From positions 7,170,501 through 7,234,500 of the forward strand of contig NZ_CP094516.1 in the NCBI RefSeq assembly GCF_029909975.1: 64,000 nucleotides of DNA, written 5' to 3'. Every line of letters starts with the position of its first letter. The stretch's first letter is position 1. Of this stretch, positions 28,786 through 38,681 are shown one piece after another. The notes below the pieces were generated by a model. That model was given only the letters and a program-made list of their open reading frames with translations, was not told where the DNA came from and did no database searches. Position numbers and translations under genes: made by a program. This stretch comes from Bradyrhizobium sp. ISRA430. Lineage in GTDB: Bacteria; Pseudomonadota; Alphaproteobacteria; Rhizobiales; Xanthobacteraceae.

Positions 28786-30393
28786 ATGCGGATTTCTCGA
28801 CGTGATCTCATCAAGTCGGGTGTGGCCGCCGGAGCGGCCGTATCGATCCCATCGGTCCTGCGGGCACAGGCGACGCCAACAGCCGCGCGGAGCGTCCGGA
28901 TGGTGATGGGGTCTGGTGACCTCCGCGTTTTTGATCCCATCTACACGACGGCTACGATCACGAACCACCATGGCGCGGCGATTTACGACACGCTGTTCTC
29001 GCTCGACTCCCAGTTCATTCCACAGCCCCAGAAGCGGTGCGTTTCCGAGAACAAGAAGACGTATACTTTCGAGCTCGGGGATGGTCTCGGTTGGCACGAT
29101 GGCATGCCGGTCACGGCAGCGGACTGCGTCGCTTCGATCCGACGACGGGCCCAGGTCGCTTCTGGCGACCAGTTGATTCTGGAGCGGGCCAAAGACATCT
29201 CGCAGAAAGACATCTCGCAGAAGGACGACAAGACTTTCACGATCGCGCTGAAGGAGAGGCTGGGGCTCCTGATCGATATTCTGGCGACGCCTTTGTCGTT
29301 GTCCCCGTACATGATGCGCGAGACGGACGCGAAACCGCCCGCCACAGAGCAGGTGACCGCGAATATCGGATCGGGTCCGTTCAAGTTCAACGATGCTCTT
29401 GCGAAGCCGGGGGTGGGCTACGATCGCAACGAGAAATGCGTGCCGCGCGAGGAGCCGTCCGACGGACCGCCCGGTGCGAAGATCGTCAACGTCGATCGCG
29501 TCATATGGGAGAATATCACGGATGAGCAGACTGCTTTCGCGGCCTGGCCGGCGGGGGAGATCGATTTCCTTGGAGCACCGCCCGTCGATTTTTACTCGGT
29601 GCTCGAGGGTGATCCCAACCTAAATCTCCAAATTCTGGACAAGGCGGGTAGTAACGTATACGCGCGCTTGAACTTTCTGCAGGAGCCGTTCGACAATGTA
29701 AAAGCGCGCCAGGCGATGCTTCATCTGATCGATCAGGAGGGGTTCGTGCGTGTCACGTCCCCCAACCCAAGATACGGCCCGACCGTCACTTCGGTATTTG
29801 GAAACGACACGCTCTATTCCAACGACGAGAATAGCGGATGGTATAAGAAGGGCGGCGATCCGGAAAAAGCCAAACAACTGTTCAGGGAAGCCGGCTATGC
29901 CGGGGAGAAGATTATCATTCTCCGACGCACGAACATAGCGTTTCTAAGCCATGCCTCGCAGCTTCTGGCAGCCGAATTGCGAAGGATCGGGGTCAATGCC
30001 GAGCTTGCGCCGAGCGACTGGGGCGGGGTCGTCACGCGCCGGACCAACAAAGGCCCTATCGAGAACGGGGGCTGGAATATCTTTATCACCAGCGGTAGCG
30101 GCTTTAGCCGACGCGATCCAGTTGGTAATGTTTTCTTCCTTGCGAACGGCGACAAGCCCTGGGTTGGCTGGCCGAAGAGCGACGAATTTGAGGCTCTTCG
30201 AACCAAATCGGCAGATTTCGATGCGCTCGAAACGCGCCAGGCGCTGGCCCGCAAGATGCAGAATGTATGGTGGGATTTCGTCGGGTCCGTCATGTTGGGG
30301 CAGACGTTCTGGCCAATCGCGGGACGCAAGACTCTCACCGGTCTCATCGGCATGCCATCCGTTGTCCCGATGTGGAAAATGCAGAAGGCCTGA
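28786..30393 (+). CDS. ABC transporter substrate-binding protein, peptide/opine type (Tat-exported)
   Basis: 535-aa periplasmic binding protein of solute-binding family 5 (DppA/OppA). The ATG at 28786 is chosen because AAAGGGA precedes it and the protein then begins with a twin-arginine signal (ISRRDLIKSGVAAGAAVS, then SVLRAQA cleavage region). The frame extends upstream to 28738 without this. Family marks: YTFELGDGLGWHDGMPVTAA near 95, NIGSGPFKFNDALAKPG near 195 and YARLNFLQEPFDNVKARQAM near 290. First gene of a five-gene transporter operon. Odd: KDISQKDISQKD is an exact 15-bp tandem duplication (29191-29220) absent from the paralogue at 52704. The cargo is unknown; neighbours suggest an amino-acid derivative. 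Confidence 0.92.
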   Translation: MRISRRDLIKSGVAAGAAVSIPSVLRAQATPTAARSVRMVMGSGDLRVFDPIYTTATITNHHGAAIYDTLFSLDSQFIPQPQKRCVSENKKTYTFELGDGLGWHDGMPVTAADCVASIRRRAQVASGDQLILERAKDISQKDISQKDDKTFTIALKERLGLLIDILATPLSLSPYMMRETDAKPPATEQVTANIGSGPFKFNDALAKPGVGYDRNEKCVPREEPSDGPPGAKIVNVDRVIWENITDEQTAFAAWPAGEIDFLGAPPVDFYSVLEGDPNLNLQILDKAGSNVYARLNFLQEPFDNVKARQAMLHLIDQEGFVRVTSPNPRYGPTVTSVFGNDTLYSNDENSGWYKKGGDPEKAKQLFREAGYAGEKIIILRRTNIAFLSHASQLLAAELRRIGVNAELAPSDWGGVVTRRTNKGPIENGGWNIFITSGSGFSRRDPVGNVFFLANGDKPWVGWPKSDEFEALRTKSADFDALETRQALARKMQNVWWDFVGSVMLGQTFWPIAGRKTLTGLIGMPSVVPMWKMQKA

Positions 30394-30400
30394 GGGCGCA

Positions 30401-31342
30401 ATGGCCGCTTATATACTTCACAGAATGGTCTGGACCGTCGTAGTCATGGCGATGGTCGGGATCTTCGTCTTCCTGCTCCTCAGGCTGGCGGCTGGCGATC
30501 CTGCGGCCATCCTCGCCGGCGATTCGGCTACGCCACAGATGATTGAGGGTATCCGCGAAAAGCTTGGATTCAATGACCCTCTCCCAGTTCAGTTCGTGCA
30601 TTGGGCGCTGGGCATCCTCCGCGGCGATTTCGGGACGTCAATTTTTACCGGGCGGCCTGTGCTCGAACTCATCTCCCAGCGGCTGGAACCGACCATTTCC
30701 CTAACGATCCTGACAATGATTGTTTCGGTGACGGTCGGAGTCTCGTTCGGCGTCTTCGCCGCTTGGCGAAGTGGCGGCCTTATTGATCGCATTCTTTCTG
30801 CCTTTGCGACGCTCGGGTTTTCGGTTCCTGTGTTTGTCGTTGGCTATTTTCTCATTTACTTGTTCGCGATCAAATCGCAGTGGTTGCCGGTTCAAGGATA
30901 CCAATCTGCTGGCCAGGGCGTGGGGCCATGGCTCTTGCGACTGATCCTGCCAACCTTGACGTTGAGTGTTTCGTATGTTGCGTTCATCGCCCGGATCGCG
31001 CGGGCGAGCATGCTTGAAGTTCTCTCGGAAGACTATATGCGAACCGCCGCTGCCAAGGGCGCCTCTTCATATTCCATGCTTTTCCATCACGCTCTGAAGA
31101 ACGCGGGTGTTCCGATCCTCACCGTCATCGGCTTAAGCTTCACCTCATTGATTGGTGGCGTCGTCATCACGGAAACTGTGTTCAATATACCTGGTGTCGG
31201 TCGCCTGGTGGTCGATGCGATTAACAATCGCGACTATCCTATCATTCAAGGCATGCTGATCCTCGTTTCGGGCCTGTATGTCGTGGTCAATTTAGCGGTC
31301 GATCTTACGTACACTCTGGTCGATCCGCGCATCCGGTACTGA
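30401..31342 (+). CDS. ABC transporter permease, DppB type
   Basis: 313-aa inner-membrane permease with about six membrane segments. It starts MAAYILHRMVWTVVVMAMVG, the standard N-terminus of DppB/OppB proteins, and carries the EAA-loop region near residues 205-235 (EDYMRTAAAKGASSYSMLFH, then HALKNAGVPILTVIG) that docks onto the ATPases. The C-terminus DLTYTLVDPRIRY is also typical. The ATG is 7 bases after the binding-protein stop, so translation is closely linked. It pairs with the DppC-type permease next in the operon. Confidence 0.93.
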   Translation: MAAYILHRMVWTVVVMAMVGIFVFLLLRLAAGDPAAILAGDSATPQMIEGIREKLGFNDPLPVQFVHWALGILRGDFGTSIFTGRPVLELISQRLEPTISLTILTMIVSVTVGVSFGVFAAWRSGGLIDRILSAFATLGFSVPVFVVGYFLIYLFAIKSQWLPVQGYQSAGQGVGPWLLRLILPTLTLSVSYVAFIARIARASMLEVLSEDYMRTAAAKGASSYSMLFHHALKNAGVPILTVIGLSFTSLIGGVVITETVFNIPGVGRLVVDAINNRDYPIIQGMLILVSGLYVVVNLAVDLTYTLVDPRIRY

Positions 31343-31343
31343 T

Positions 31344-32225
31344 ATGACCCTCTCCTTCGCATCAGTTGAAACCGAGCCGATGTCCCGGCTACGAGTACCC
31401 AACATTCCACGTCTGGCAAAGCGGTATCCGCTGGTCTTTGCGGGCGCAGGCCTTTTGGCCCTGTTGATCATATTAACGCTCTCTGCCCCGCTTTATGCTG
31501 GCGATCCACTCACCATGGATCCACTCAAACGCCTTCAGCCGCCTTCAGCCGAGATGTGGTTTGGGAGGGATAACTTGGGCCGAGACGTGTTTGCGCGAAC
31601 TGTCTTCGGCGCCCGGATTTCCCTCGTGGTGGGATTGATGTCGGCGGCGAGCGCAGCTCTCTGCGGGCTTCTGATCGGTGTTGTCGCCGGCTACGTTCGC
31701 TGGTTGGACAATGTTGTAATGCGAGTGATGGACGGCCTGATGTCGATCCCGACGATTCTGCTCGCGATTGCTCTTATTTTTCTTATGGGCCCGGGGATTG
31801 GCATCCTCGTCGTTGCCATCACGATCCGCGAAATCCCAAGCGTGACGCGGCTGGTTCGATCGGTGGTTCTCAGCGTTCGGGAGCGTCCCTATGTGGAGGC
31901 CGCGCTCTGCGGCGGAGCTCGCCTGCCGAAGGTGCTGTGGCGGCATATCCTGCCGAGTACAATTCCGGCTCTTATGGTCCAAAGCGCAAATGTCTGCGCA
32001 AGTGCGATTTTGATAGAAGCCGGGCTAAGCTTTCTTGGGTTCGGTGTGCCGCCCGAGATCCCCAGCTGGGGCAACATGATATCGACTTCGCGCCTATATC
32101 TCGCGATCGCCCCTTTGACGGTCTTTGCCCCCGGCACCTGCCTTGCCGTTACGGTGCTTGCCGCCAATCTGCTCGGGGACGGCATGCGCGACCTGTTTGA
32201 TGTCCGCTCAACGCGGAGACGCTGA
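31344..32225 (+). CDS. ABC transporter permease, DppC type
   Basis: 293-aa second permease of the peptide-type transporter. Visible: an N-terminal cytoplasmic arm, a first membrane segment [20 protein letters not shown], the DppC-specific [20 protein letters not shown] near 75-94, the EAA loop [20 protein letters not shown] near 178-197, and the C-terminal [20 protein letters not shown]. Its ATG follows the dppB stop by one base. Intact, normal length. Confidence 0.93.
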   Translation: MTLSFASVETEPMSRLRVPNIPRLAKRYPLVFAGAGLLALLIILTLSAPLYAGDPLTMDPLKRLQPPSAEMWFGRDNLGRDVFARTVFGARISLVVGLMSAASAALCGLLIGVVAGYVRWLDNVVMRVMDGLMSIPTILLAIALIFLMGPGIGILVVAITIREIPSVTRLVRSVVLSVRERPYVEAALCGGARLPKVLWRHILPSTIPALMVQSANVCASAILIEAGLSFLGFGVPPEIPSWGNMISTSRLYLAIAPLTVFAPGTCLAVTVLAANLLGDGMRDLFDVRSTRRR

Positions 32226-32226
32226 C

Positions 32227-33231
32227 ATGCACATGCCAAAGACCACAGGTGAGATCCTTCTGACAGTTCGAGACCTCCAGACGCACTTTTACGGCGACGA
32301 AAGCGTCACACGTGCCCTCGGTGGTGTCAGCTTCGAGGTTAGAAGTGGTGAAACGCTCGGTGTTGTCGGCGAATCCGGATGCGGGAAGAGCGTCACCGCT
32401 CTTTCGATACTTCGTTTGCTGCCGAAGCTGAACGCCAAGACAATAGGCGGAGAGATCCTCTTTCACGGACGCGACCTTCTGAAGCTCTCCGAACGGGAGA
32501 TGCGAAAAATACGTGGCGACCGGATAGCAATGATCTTCCAGGAGCCGATGACAAGCCTGAATCCGGTTCACACTGTCGGTCGCCAAATCGCAGAAGCGGT
32601 TCAAATCCACAGGGACGCCTCACGCTCAGTTGCAAGAGAAAAGGCCCGAGAGATGCTGCGTCTTGTCCGCATCGCGGACCCGGAGCGTCGCGCAGACAAC
32701 TATCCCCACGAATTGTCTGGTGGCATGCGCCAACGTGCCATGATCGCCATGGCTCTTGCCTGCTCACCGGAACTATTGATCGCCGATGAGCCGACGACTG
32801 CGCTCGACGTTACCATCCAGGCGCAAATCCTGCGGCTGATCATCGATCTGAAGAAGCAGATGGGGACAGCGGTAATGTTCATCACACATGATCTGGGCGT
32901 TGTGGCTGAAACATGCCAACGGGTGATCGTGATGTATGCTGGCCAAATCGTGGAGCGAGCGACCGTAACAGATCTGTTCGCGCGCCCAACGCACCCCTAC
33001 ACTCAGGGACTCATGCGTTCGGTGCCTCGTCGACGGCAGGGTCCTCGGCGCCGCTTGTTAGAGATTCCTGGCGTTGTGCCAAGCTTGCATGATCCCATCG
33101 TCGGTTGCAGCTTCGCACCTCGCTGCCCATTCGCGATAGATATTTGCCGCGAGAGGACACCTGCCATGCGTGATGTGGGGCCTAGCCACGCCGCGGCCTG
33201 CTGGCGTTCGGAAGAGGTAGTGCGCGTATGA
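32227..33231 (+). CDS. ABC transporter ATP-binding protein, DppD type
   Basis: 334-aa ATPase that powers the importer from the cytoplasmic side. Walker A GESGCGKS (about residues 55-62), Q-loop [10 protein letters not shown], signature LSGGMRQR, Walker [13 protein letters not shown] and H-loop FITHDLG are all present. The C-terminal extension has the oligopeptide-transporter pattern [15 protein letters not shown], which in this family can bind an FeS cluster or shape the nucleotide site. The start at 32227, one base after the dppC stop, fits the operon better than the frame's upstream end inside dppC. It overlaps the next gene by 4 bases (ATGA). Confidence 0.92.
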   Translation: MHMPKTTGEILLTVRDLQTHFYGDESVTRALGGVSFEVRSGETLGVVGESGCGKSVTALSILRLLPKLNAKTIGGEILFHGRDLLKLSEREMRKIRGDRIAMIFQEPMTSLNPVHTVGRQIAEAVQIHRDASRSVAREKAREMLRLVRIADPERRADNYPHELSGGMRQRAMIAMALACSPELLIADEPTTALDVTIQAQILRLIIDLKKQMGTAVMFITHDLGVVAETCQRVIVMYAGQIVERATVTDLFARPTHPYTQGLMRSVPRRRQGPRRRLLEIPGVVPSLHDPIVGCSFAPRCPFAIDICRERTPAMRDVGPSHAAACWRSEEVVRV

Positions 33232-34265
33232 GCGATCCTCTGCTCAAGGTCGAGAATCTGACCAAGCATTACGCTCTTGGCTTGGGATTCCTGAAAAGGA
33301 CCATTCCTGTGGTGCGGGCGGTCGAGGATGTATCCTTCTCCGTTAAGGCGGGTGAAACGCTCTGCATTGTAGGCGAATCCGGTTGCGGAAAGTCCACGAT
33401 CGCGAGGCTCTTGATGCGGATCGTCGAGCCTACGAGTGGGCACGTGCTGATCGACGGGACCGACATTGCCGATCTGAAGAGGCAGGCGCTTCGGGCGTGG
33501 CGCCGAAGGATGCAGATGGTCTTTCAGGATCCGTACTCATCCCTCAATCCGCGCCTCACTGCGGGACAGATCATTACTGAACCTATCGAGAATTTTGAGC
33601 GTCTCAGCAGGAGCCAACGCAAAGCGCTTGCTGCCGACCTTCTGAGCAAGGTCGGAATGTCGCCCGAGATGATGCATAGACTTCCGTCCGAGTTGTCGGG
33701 CGGCCAGCGGCAACGGCTCGGCATCGCGCGGGCGCTGTCACTTCAGCCCTCGCTCATTATTGCCGACGAGGCAGTGTCAGCCCTTGACGTTTCCGTGCAA
33801 GCACAGATCTTGAATCTGCTTATGGATCTCCAGCAGCAGATGGGCATTGCCTACATTTTTATCTCGCATGACCTTAGCGTTGTGGAGCATATCGGTCATC
33901 GTGTCGCGGTCATGTATCTCGGGCGGATCGTGGAACTCGCCCCATGTGATGCCCTCTTCGCCAAGCCGGTCCACCCCTACACTGAGGCGCTGATTGCGGC
34001 CGCTCCGGTGCCCGATCCCACGGGGGGGCGACTTGAGGTACCCTTGGAAGGGGAGGTGCCAAGCCCAATTAATCCGCCTAGTGGCTGCGCTTTTCACCCG
34101 CGCTGCCCGCTCGCGGTTGAGCATTGCCGCCTTGCAGTGCCACCTCTGGTACCGATGGCAGACGGGCGCGTCGTGGCCTGTCATGTGCGCGCTCCCGCGT
34201 CGCACCTCCCCGGTCGAGCCGCTACGGGGGAGAACTCCTCGCCGGCGCCTGTAGCGCAGCCATAG
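33228..34265 (+). CDS. ABC transporter ATP-binding protein, DppF type
   Basis: 345-aa second ATPase of the transporter. Walker A GESGCGKS near residue 51, Q-loop [11 protein letters not shown], signature LSGGQRQR, Walker [13 protein letters not shown] and H-loop FISHDLS are intact. The usual DEPVSALD has Ala instead of Pro, a mild change. The C-terminal [15 protein letters not shown] matches the DppD/F extension. Last gene of the operon; its ATG overlaps the dppD stop (ATGA), indicating coupled translation. No clear terminator hairpin was found in the 280 bases that follow. Confidence 0.92.
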   Translation: MSDPLLKVENLTKHYALGLGFLKRTIPVVRAVEDVSFSVKAGETLCIVGESGCGKSTIARLLMRIVEPTSGHVLIDGTDIADLKRQALRAWRRRMQMVFQDPYSSLNPRLTAGQIITEPIENFERLSRSQRKALAADLLSKVGMSPEMMHRLPSELSGGQRQRLGIARALSLQPSLIIADEAVSALDVSVQAQILNLLMDLQQQMGIAYIFISHDLSVVEHIGHRVAVMYLGRIVELAPCDALFAKPVHPYTEALIAAAPVPDPTGGRLEVPLEGEVPSPINPPSGCAFHPRCPLAVEHCRLAVPPLVPMADGRVVACHVRAPASHLPGRAATGENSSPAPVAQP

Positions 34266-34566
34266 CCCCTTTCGTGAGAAGACGTCTCGGCACGTTCCGC
34301 GCGTTACTCGGAGTCCAAGCGCGTCAGCCGGAACTCTGTTTGGGGTCGGCAACAATGGTACCACCATCCTGAGGCACGATCGGGACTGGCGTAGCGTTGC
34401 CGTTTATCACACAGGTGTTCATCAGCGCCAAATATCCATGAAGGTCTAGTGATGTTGGCTTCGGGAGAAAAGCTGCGACGACAACTGCCGAAGATTGAGC
34501 GGCTATATCGCTGCCGGCGCAATCAAGATCCGTCCTAACAACAGCTCTAGCAGGCTGTTGAAGAAC

Positions 34567-34914
34567 TCATCCGCGTTCGCAAACGAAGTCTGAGTCGTCG
34601 CCATTGTGGATGTAGAAGTGGCCGACGAGCCTGCCCGCAGTGCCGATCATAGCCCATCCGCGACCACAAGACGGATCATTCTCGTGGTGCCCTTCCCATG
34701 AGAACTCCGCACAGGCCGAACCGTCTCGCGCGCCGTAGCGGAGGTCGAGGAAGCCCTTGAGAGCCCCAAAGGAGATTTCGCCATCGGACTTGCCCTGGAA
34801 GGTGAGATGCGCTTCCTCGACGAGGTCGAGAAAGCCGTTGTCCCAGACGTCCATCTCGACGATGCGCCAGCGGCCGACGAAGGCCTTGGCGAAGCCGGGC
34901 ACCTTGGCCATCAA
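34567..34914 (-). CDS. Small companion protein of the IS5-type element (unknown function)
   Basis: 115-aa protein, MMAKVPGFAKAFVGRWRIVE then MDVWDNGFLDLVEEAHLTFQ, ending IHNGDDSDFVCERG. The start overlaps the transposase stop, so expression is probably coupled to it. It is nearly identical to the protein at 15110-15397 beside the other element copy. I do not recognise a family; it is acidic, rich in Gly and Asp, has no signal peptide and no membrane segment. Its stop lies 16 bases inside the element end, so it travels with the IS. Confidence 0.6.
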   Translation of the reverse strand: MMAKVPGFAKAFVGRWRIVEMDVWDNGFLDLVEEAHLTFQGKSDGEISFGALKGFLDLRYGARDGSACAEFSWEGHHENDPSCGRGWAMIGTAGRLVGHFYIHNGDDSDFVCERG

Positions 34915-35726
34915 CCGGTCTCCGCGATCAGCTTGGGCAGCCGCACCAGATTGTAGGCGGTGGCAGCGAAGGTAAAGGCCCTTGCGACGCGATCACGGCC
35001 ACGGAAGCTGGTTTTCTCTTGCCCGGCGACCGTTTTGATCCAGCCGAATGCCTCCTCGATCCGCTTGCGGATGCGCGGGCTGATGACATAGCCGGCCGTG
35101 CCGGGTCGTTCGTCCGTCAATCGCCGAGCTGCGGCCGCTGGTGTTCTGTGCAACATGCGGCGTGACGTTCATCGAGGGCAACTCATTGACGAAGTCTTCT
35201 GCATCGTAGGCTTTGTCGGCGCCAAGCGTGATCGCTGTCGGCCGGTCGGCATAAGGCTCGATCACGTGCAGCGCCGCCACCCGCGTGCCATCGACCGAGA
35301 AGTAATCGTTCGATAGAAGCTTCTTTACCCTGGGCTGCGCCAGCACTGCCGCCAGGAACTTCGCCGTGATGTCGCCTTCCAGCAGCCGGTCGCGGTTCTT
35401 CGAGAACACCGAATGGTCCCAGGCCCCGTCGCCGACGCCGATTCCGACGAACCAGCGGAACAGCAGGTCATATTCCAGCCGCTCCATCAAAAGCCGCTCC
35501 GAGCGGATCGAGTAAAACGCTTGCAACAGCATCGCCCGCAGCAGCTTCTCCGGCAGGATCGACGGCCGCCAATTGGCGAATAGAGCGCGGCAAACTCGCG
35601 CTCCAGCGTCGACAGCGCGTCGTTCACGATCGTCCGGATCGCTCGCAGCGGACGGTCACGCCGCACCCGCGCCTCCAGATCGACGTAGCTGAACAGCTCG
35701 CCCGTTCGACGGTCGCCGCCGCGCAC
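34911..35726 (-). pseudogene. IS5-family transposase with internal deletion and frameshifts
   Basis: The minus strand from 35726 reads MRGGDRRTGELFSYVDLEAR, then after a frameshift near 35570 MLLQAFYSIRSERLLMERLE, FSKNRDRLLEGDITAKFLAA and FSVDGT, followed directly by RVAALHVIEPYADRPTAITL and LGADKAYDAEDFVNE. In intact relatives about 90 residues normally separate FSVDGT from the RVAALH region. A further frameshift near 35150 leads to the C-terminal RKRIEEAFGWIKTVAG part. The first catalytic Asp (VDGT) and the second (GADKAYD) remain, but the protein cannot be made in one piece. Confidence 0.8.
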
Positions 35727-35806
35727 GCACCACCTTCAAATCCCGTCGGAGCCAATGAATCACGGTCGCTCGTCGGCGGCGAGCACCTTTTTCAACGGCC
35801 TGCTAG

Positions 35807-36206
35807 AGCCGTCACGAGTAGCGATCGATACAGATCTTTCTTTCGTGCTGAAGCCTTGATCCTTTCTGGCCAGCGGAGTTCAAGGCCGCTGGCAGACAAT
35901 AGCTGTTCACAACACCTGGGCTCTCACGGGGGCGTCAGGCGCTTCGCTCCGGTTCCGTCATCACACTCTAGTCTAGGACGGATATCGCGCCTGGGATGAA
36001 GATACACTGGAGCGGTTGCGCGTGAGTGCCTCGAGGGCGACGATTTGCGCGAGTTTTAGTGAGTGTAGTTTCAAGTGGCCGCGGACGAAGCGCCTGCGCC
36101 ACGTGCTCCTCGAGCGTGGCGTGATTCTGATAGCCAAGCTTCGAATCGCCCTTTCTGCGTTGAACTCAACCGTCAACGATTTACGCATGAAAGCTTTGCC
36201 TCATCC
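35807..36206. other. Non-coding stretch
   Basis: About 400 bases between the IS5 element and shared element B. Only short frames of no recognisable type. A GAAAGCTTTGCC sequence at 36190 belongs to the conserved block that leads into element B. Confidence 0.5.
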
Positions 36207-36252
36207 GCAGAATTTCGGCAACGGACGGCCAATAATAGGTAAATTCCGCTCA
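36207..36252. promoter_or_regulatory. Shared upstream element B (candidate operator)
   Basis: GCAGAATTTCGGCAACGGA at 36207 and AAATTCCGC at 36241-36249 form an inverted pair (GCAGAATTT versus GCGGAATTT on the complement) spanning 43 bases. Sequence and spacing match elements A (28373) and C (47313). It lies about 257 bases upstream of the Rieske oxygenase ATG. Confidence 0.5.
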
Positions 36253-36508
36253 TGACGCACAGTAATATCCAAGAAAAGATGAAGGTTCCATTCGACTAGG
36301 TATCCGGTGGGCTTGAGTGGTGTCTCGGCGAGCTCTGCGAAGAGCTTTGAATGAACGCAATCAGGGATAGCTCCCCAATGTATTCTCATGAGCTTGATTG
36401 TGTGCAGGGCGCCGCCGGAGCTCAAATATCAAACACGCGGAAGCGTAGGCCATTTGTCGAGGTTCTCAGTTCAGTCGCGATACGCGAGCAATAGGAGGAC
36501 ACTGAACG

Positions 36509-37753
36509 ATGATTAATCTGAAGCGGGTTCGGCAGCTTCTCGAGGCGCGGGCCCCGGGATACAGCTTGCCGCAAGAATTCTACACCGATCCGGAAATATT
36601 CGAGTTCGATCTAGAGGCGATACACGCGCGCTCTTGGTTCTTCGTCGGACTTGAGGCTGAGCTTCCCGTCGATGGGAGCTACTTGGCTACGACAATCGGG
36701 CGTTCTCCCATTGTGGTGGTTCGCGACAATAATGGAGAACTGCGAGCTTTTCACAATAGCTGTCGCCACCGTGGTGCGCAAATTTGTGAGACGGGATATG
36801 GCCGCAAATCGCGGCTCGTTTGTCCCTATCACCAATGGACGTATCGGCTCGATGGTTCACTGCAGGGGGCCGGCAGGATGCAGGAGAGCTTCGATCGTAA
36901 GAGCATCCACCTGCTACCGATTCACGTCGAAGCGGTCGCCGGGACGATCTATGTTTGCCTTGCAGAGCAGCCACCACCCTTCGATGAATTCAGAGAGAAG
37001 GTCGGGCCGATGATGGCCCCAAGCCACCTCACGAATGTCAAGCTTGCGTATGAAGCAACGCTCGTGGAGCGAGCGAACTGGAAGCTCGTCCTCGAAAATG
37101 CAAATGAATGCTATCACTGCGCGGTGGGTCATGCGAGCCTTACCTCCTCGGCCTACCCGTTCGCGACCCGCCGAGACATCGATAGCTGGCGTCCTATTGC
37201 GGATGAATTCGCGGCCCGCATGGCCGCCGCTGGAGTAGCGACGGGTCAAGCGCCAGGAGAGCCGCTCAACGCTCTGGCAGGAGAGTGGTGGCGCGCACAT
37301 CGCTTTCCTCTCAAGGCGGGCTGCAACTCGCTTACCATGGATGGGAAGCCTTCTGTCGGCAAGCTGCTCTGCGAGCCAGAGATCGGCTGGTTTCGTTGGT
37401 CGCTAAGCCCCCATGCCTATTTGCACGCGCTTTGCGATTACGTTGTCACGTTCAGTGCCATGCCGACAGCGGTGCAAGAGACCGTCGTCACCTGGAAGAT
37501 GTTTGTCCATAAGGATGCGCAAGAAGGCATCGATTACACGCTCGAGGGACTCACTACGCTTTGGGCCAAAACCAATCAGGAAGACAAGGATCTTTCGGAG
37601 CTCAACCAGCGGGGCGTGAATGGCAAGGGATACCGGCCAGGTCCCTACTCGCAGGAGGCAGAGCCGATGCTCATACGCTATGCCGACTGGTATTGCGCGG
37701 AAGCTCGGAAGTATCTCGATCTGGCTGCGGCCAATAACGCCGCCGCTGCTTAA
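36509..37753 (+). CDS. Rieske non-heme iron oxygenase, alpha subunit (GbcA/Stc2-like N-demethylase type)
   Basis: 414-aa oxygenase component. The Rieske 2Fe-2S ligands are visible: Cys85 and His87 in SCRHRG, Cys105 and His108 in VCPYHQW. The mononuclear iron site shows ENANECYHCAVGH with His203 and His208. The ENxxECYHC form is typical of the betaine/stachydrine demethylase branch rather than of classical ring dioxygenases, so oxidative removal of an N-methyl group as formaldehyde is a sensible guess. A ribosome site AGGAGG lies about 9 bases before the ATG. No ferredoxin or reductase partner is seen in the window; electrons must come from elsewhere. Folate C1 genes follow downstream, which supports a demethylation role. 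Confidence 0.85.
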   Translation: MINLKRVRQLLEARAPGYSLPQEFYTDPEIFEFDLEAIHARSWFFVGLEAELPVDGSYLATTIGRSPIVVVRDNNGELRAFHNSCRHRGAQICETGYGRKSRLVCPYHQWTYRLDGSLQGAGRMQESFDRKSIHLLPIHVEAVAGTIYVCLAEQPPPFDEFREKVGPMMAPSHLTNVKLAYEATLVERANWKLVLENANECYHCAVGHASLTSSAYPFATRRDIDSWRPIADEFAARMAAAGVATGQAPGEPLNALAGEWWRAHRFPLKAGCNSLTMDGKPSVGKLLCEPEIGWFRWSLSPHAYLHALCDYVVTFSAMPTAVQETVVTWKMFVHKDAQEGIDYTLEGLTTLWAKTNQEDKDLSELNQRGVNGKGYRPGPYSQEAEPMLIRYADWYCAEARKYLDLAAANNAAAA

Positions 37754-38510
37754 AACGCGAGGAGAAGCGGGGCAGGCCGGGTGTGCGAGGAGTCGCACAC
37801 CTCAGGCCCTTCCGATCAAGGTGGGTCAGCAGTGATGGTGAATTCTGCTAATCCTCGCGAAAGCCGCCGAGCTGCGACCTGGGAGGACGCCGGAATTTAT
37901 TACGGAGGCGAAATTCCCATGATCTAGCCAGTTCAGCCGCGCGTTGCTCACACGTAGCTGCTGCGCTCGTTTCTGCTGTTGGGCGCCTAAGGTGAAGAAG
38001 TCGTGGCCTTGAGTAGCTCTTCGGCATCTCGTCTCAGCTCTGCCGCTATCTTCGTTCGCGGCAGTGAGAATGCCTACGATGTCAAGACGACGATACGATC
38101 AGGCCCAAACAAGTGCGACATTCCTTTCGGCGGCAGTTTCCCGGCTTGAGGTGAGGACGGGAGCGGCGCTCATCGTTAGGGCTTTGCCGCCGACCATTAC
38201 GTCAGACGCTGCGAGGGGGGCCGATCGGGCAAGTACTGAACGGGAATTGCTATTTAGTGCTGTTGATCTCCTTGAAGACTGATCAAGAAGACTCCAATGG
38301 AAGTCTCGACAGAACTTTAAAATAGAGAAGCGAGGGGGCAGGTTTTGCGCCTTGCATACGAACCCACATGAAGGAGACGTAAGCGCATCAGTTCACGGGA
38401 CAATGCACCCGCCATTGTTCAAGATCGGAAGAATGTAAACGTCTATCGGGTCGTACAGCATAGTCGCTCCCGGACCAGAAGTGAATTTCACCGCGAAGTC
38501 CCTCTGTGAT
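37754..38510. other. Non-coding stretch between the Rieske gene and folD
   Basis: About 760 bases. No convincing gene. A small plus-strand frame (38064-38282) has no known motif. The length suggests folD has its own promoter. Confidence 0.5.
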
Positions 38511-38551
38511 GCAGTAAATCCTTCGATTAACGAAAAATCCCGCGAAATAGT
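38511..38551. promoter_or_regulatory. Possible regulatory element upstream of folD
   Basis: GCAGTAAATCCTTCGA at 38511, then GCGAAATAG 31 bases later. The left part resembles GCAGGAAATCCTCCGA in the lrp/gabD intergenic region, and the 31-base spacing equals that of elements A and B. Weaker than those, and not a clear dyad. Confidence 0.3.
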
Positions 38552-38681
38552 TGCCTCTGATACGTGTATCGTAAATGCAGATGATTTGTTCGGCCGCGCT
38601 CGCCGATGGCAGGCAAGAAAAGAAACATCGTGGTTGCCGCCACTGGAAGGGCGACTCGACGCATATCCTTAGGTATCTATC

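Larger units (their letters stand above)
34551..35802. mobile_element. IS5-family element with internal deletion
   Basis: Ends are CAGGCTGTTGAA at 34551 and its near complement TTCAACGGCCTG at 35791-35802, flanked on both sides by CTAG, which may be the target duplication. It contains a damaged transposase and a companion gene, both on the minus strand. A truncated relative lies at 14868-15413. Confidence 0.8.
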
